From positions 22,304-86,303 of the forward strand of contig CALFMO010000020.1 in the NCBI GenBank assembly GCA_937879855.1: a stretch of DNA of 64,000 nt. Reading direction: 5' to 3'. Numbering within the stretch: the first letter of the stretch is position 1; each line of letters starts with the position of its first letter. The position numbers and the translations under genes are program-made. The DNA comes from an uncultured Acidobacteriaceae bacterium (lineage in GTDB: Bacteria; Acidobacteriota; Terriglobia; Terriglobales; Acidobacteriaceae). The notes under the pieces were generated by a model that saw only the letters and a program-made list of their open reading frames with translations, did not search any database and was not told the origin of the DNA. Of the stretch, positions 62,925 to 64,000 are shown in pieces.

Positions 62925-63734
62925 TCAGCTCTTGTGGATCACCGCTTTGATCCAACCGGCATAACGAGAGATCCGCACTTGGTACGTGATCTGGCCGTAA
63001 AGGCAACAACGGAAAGTCTTCAGCTCGCCGCTTGCAGACTTGTGCGAGACCACCCCGACCAATTCCCACCTTCCGTGCAGGCGCATCAACACCGGCGCCC
63101 CGCTATCGCCGTCCGCGGGCATCCCTTCATGCGGGAGCGCCTTGGGCGGGGCATCAAAGCGCAGCGTCAGCCAGCGGTTATCCGCACCGATGACGCGCGC
63201 CTCCGCCCGACGTAACTCTCCACGATGCGACGAGTGCGGATCCTCGCCGATCAGCCCGTTGCCGGTCGCCCCGGCGCCGATCATTGTTACCACCTGTCCA
63301 GCTTCGTCTGTGCCTTCGTAGGCCCGAACCGGTCTGACATCGGTGACCGGACGTTGCAGTTTGATAAGTGCGATATCATCGGAGCTCTCCAGAAAAGTGA
63401 TCAGTGGTGCGGCGTCGCCCGACTGAAGCTCGGGCGGCGGTCTCTTGTAGCCGGGGTGTACAACGACTTTGTCCACGGCACGCACGATGCCGTTTATCGC
63501 CACTTCATGGATAGGCCGCCAAGTCGTGGCATGAGCAGCGGTCACGATCCACTCGGGCGCGATCAGTACGCCGTGTCCTTCATCGGGCAGATACGCAAGC
63601 GGCAAAAATTCGCCTTCATTTACGCGATATTCGGTGTCTGCGACATCGTGGCGCAGGACGACGGCATCCGCTAACGATCGCATGAGTAGCGCGACACAAA
63701 GCAGTGTGCGACACGCTATTTCGAGCCGATTCAT
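62925..63734 (-). CDS. Secreted trypsin-like serine protease
   Basis: 269 aa from the ATG at 63732-63734, which begins a signal peptide (NRLEIACRTLLCVALLMRSL); an upstream in-frame start would add 53 unlikely residues. S1 triad: His in IVTAAHATTW, Asp in SSDDIALIKL and Ser in ADGDSGAPVLM. Gly-rich MIGAGATGNG precedes. Trypsin-type enzymes are sparse in bacteria and often secreted. It is the only gene between the tRNA-Lys and a copy of the tRNA 3' end, so it was probably gained with an integrating element. Confidence 0.88.
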   Translation of the reverse strand: MNRLEIACRTLLCVALLMRSLADAVVLRHDVADTEYRVNEGEFLPLAYLPDEGHGVLIAPEWIVTAAHATTWRPIHEVAINGIVRAVDKVVVHPGYKRPPPELQSGDAAPLITFLESSDDIALIKLQRPVTDVRPVRAYEGTDEAGQVVTMIGAGATGNGLIGEDPHSSHRGELRRAEARVIGADNRWLTLRFDAPPKALPHEGMPADGDSGAPVLMRLHGRWELVGVVSHKSASGELKTFRCCLYGQITYQVRISRYAGWIKAVIHKS

Positions 63735-63924
63735 AGTGTGCTCACTGCAGAGGATAGACGGACGTGGCGGCTCCGCGTCACCCAAGCTCACTGGCCTTTC
63801 GTCTTTTCGCGCAATCAGTATCGGGGCATTTCCAACTACCATGCCATGACACTGCGCAGGCGTCGGCCAAGATCGCGCGGCTTGGACTGGCAAACATCAC
63901 GTGGGACCGCCCAACTATTGAAGA

Positions 63925-64000
<76 letters not shown>

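Noticed and set aside
62740..62964. Short plus frame starting MVSAEGIEF, as if a gene
   Set aside because: It is the translated antisense of the tRNA 3' fragment, a common false gene.

Overview
The window is a 64 kb piece of a GC-rich Gram-negative chromosome, most likely from an acidobacterium (Acidobacteriota, Terriglobia-like). Support for this: three long FtsX-type permeases with no partner ATPase (the 'acidobacterial duplicated orphan permease', ADOP, architecture), an LPS pathway (LptE, an MsbA-like ABC exporter, LpxB), a fused activase/DUF2229 protein next to a 2-hydroxyacyl-CoA dehydratase-like protein, Ig-like lipoproteins, FG-GAP/ASPIC proteins, and many short dispersed palindromic repeats. 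No plasmid, phage structural or transposase gene was recognised.

Layout. 1-5.1 kb: two small helical proteins, then an electron-transfer module (tetraheme cytochrome c, four-cluster ferredoxin, NrfD-like quinol protein) and a DUF2339-like membrane protein; a seven-unit stop-codon-bearing tandem repeat separates the ferredoxin and NrfD genes. 5.3-12.2 kb: small membrane proteins, a lone PAS protein, a secreted GH35-type glycosidase, a single-domain ClpB-like AAA+ protein and a DUF4015-type glycosidase whose middle is made of dispersed repeats. 12.3-15.6 kb: an accessory locus with two strong hairpins followed by a frameshifted gene (about 1030 residues if repaired) joining a metal-dependent HD domain to an HSP90-like (GHKL) ATPase. 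15.9-31.1 kb: IlvE, DinB-like protein, Ig-like lipoprotein, two ADOPs, serine hydrolase, HutI, and an M1 aminopeptidase broken by a perfect 14-bp tandem duplication inside its zinc site. 31.2-36.4 kb: minus-strand phospholipid/LPS/replication cluster (psd, pssA, an Asd-like protein without its catalytic cysteine, lptE, holA, NAT). 36.7-44.4 kb: third ADOP, a minus-strand cluster (zinc-ribbon membrane protein, meaB, methylmalonyl-CoA epimerase, tsaB, rimI, YdcH-like) and a wax-synthase-like acyltransferase coupled to a 4-TM protein. 44.4-56.6 kb: acyl-CoA dehydrogenase, HemW, MsbA-like exporter, LpxB, an M1-like protein with a degenerate active site plus TPRs, rhodanese, sugar porter, FG-GAP/ASPIC protein. 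56.7-64 kb: the activase/dehydratase pair, then a trypsin-like protease between tRNA-Lys(CUU) and a 23-bp copy of that tRNA's 3' end.

The most unusual features are: (i) palindromic repeats that have entered reading frames in phase and are translated as extra loops in the DUF4015 protein, the MsbA-like exporter and LpxB, and that supply or abut stop codons of other genes; (ii) the HD-GHKL gene with a terminator-like hairpin just before its ribosome binding site; (iii) a 1.2-kb protease cassette bounded by att-like tRNA repeats; (iv) the 14-bp duplication in the M1 zinc motif, which could be a reversible switch or an assembly/sequence error. All assignments are by reading motifs; no database search was possible.
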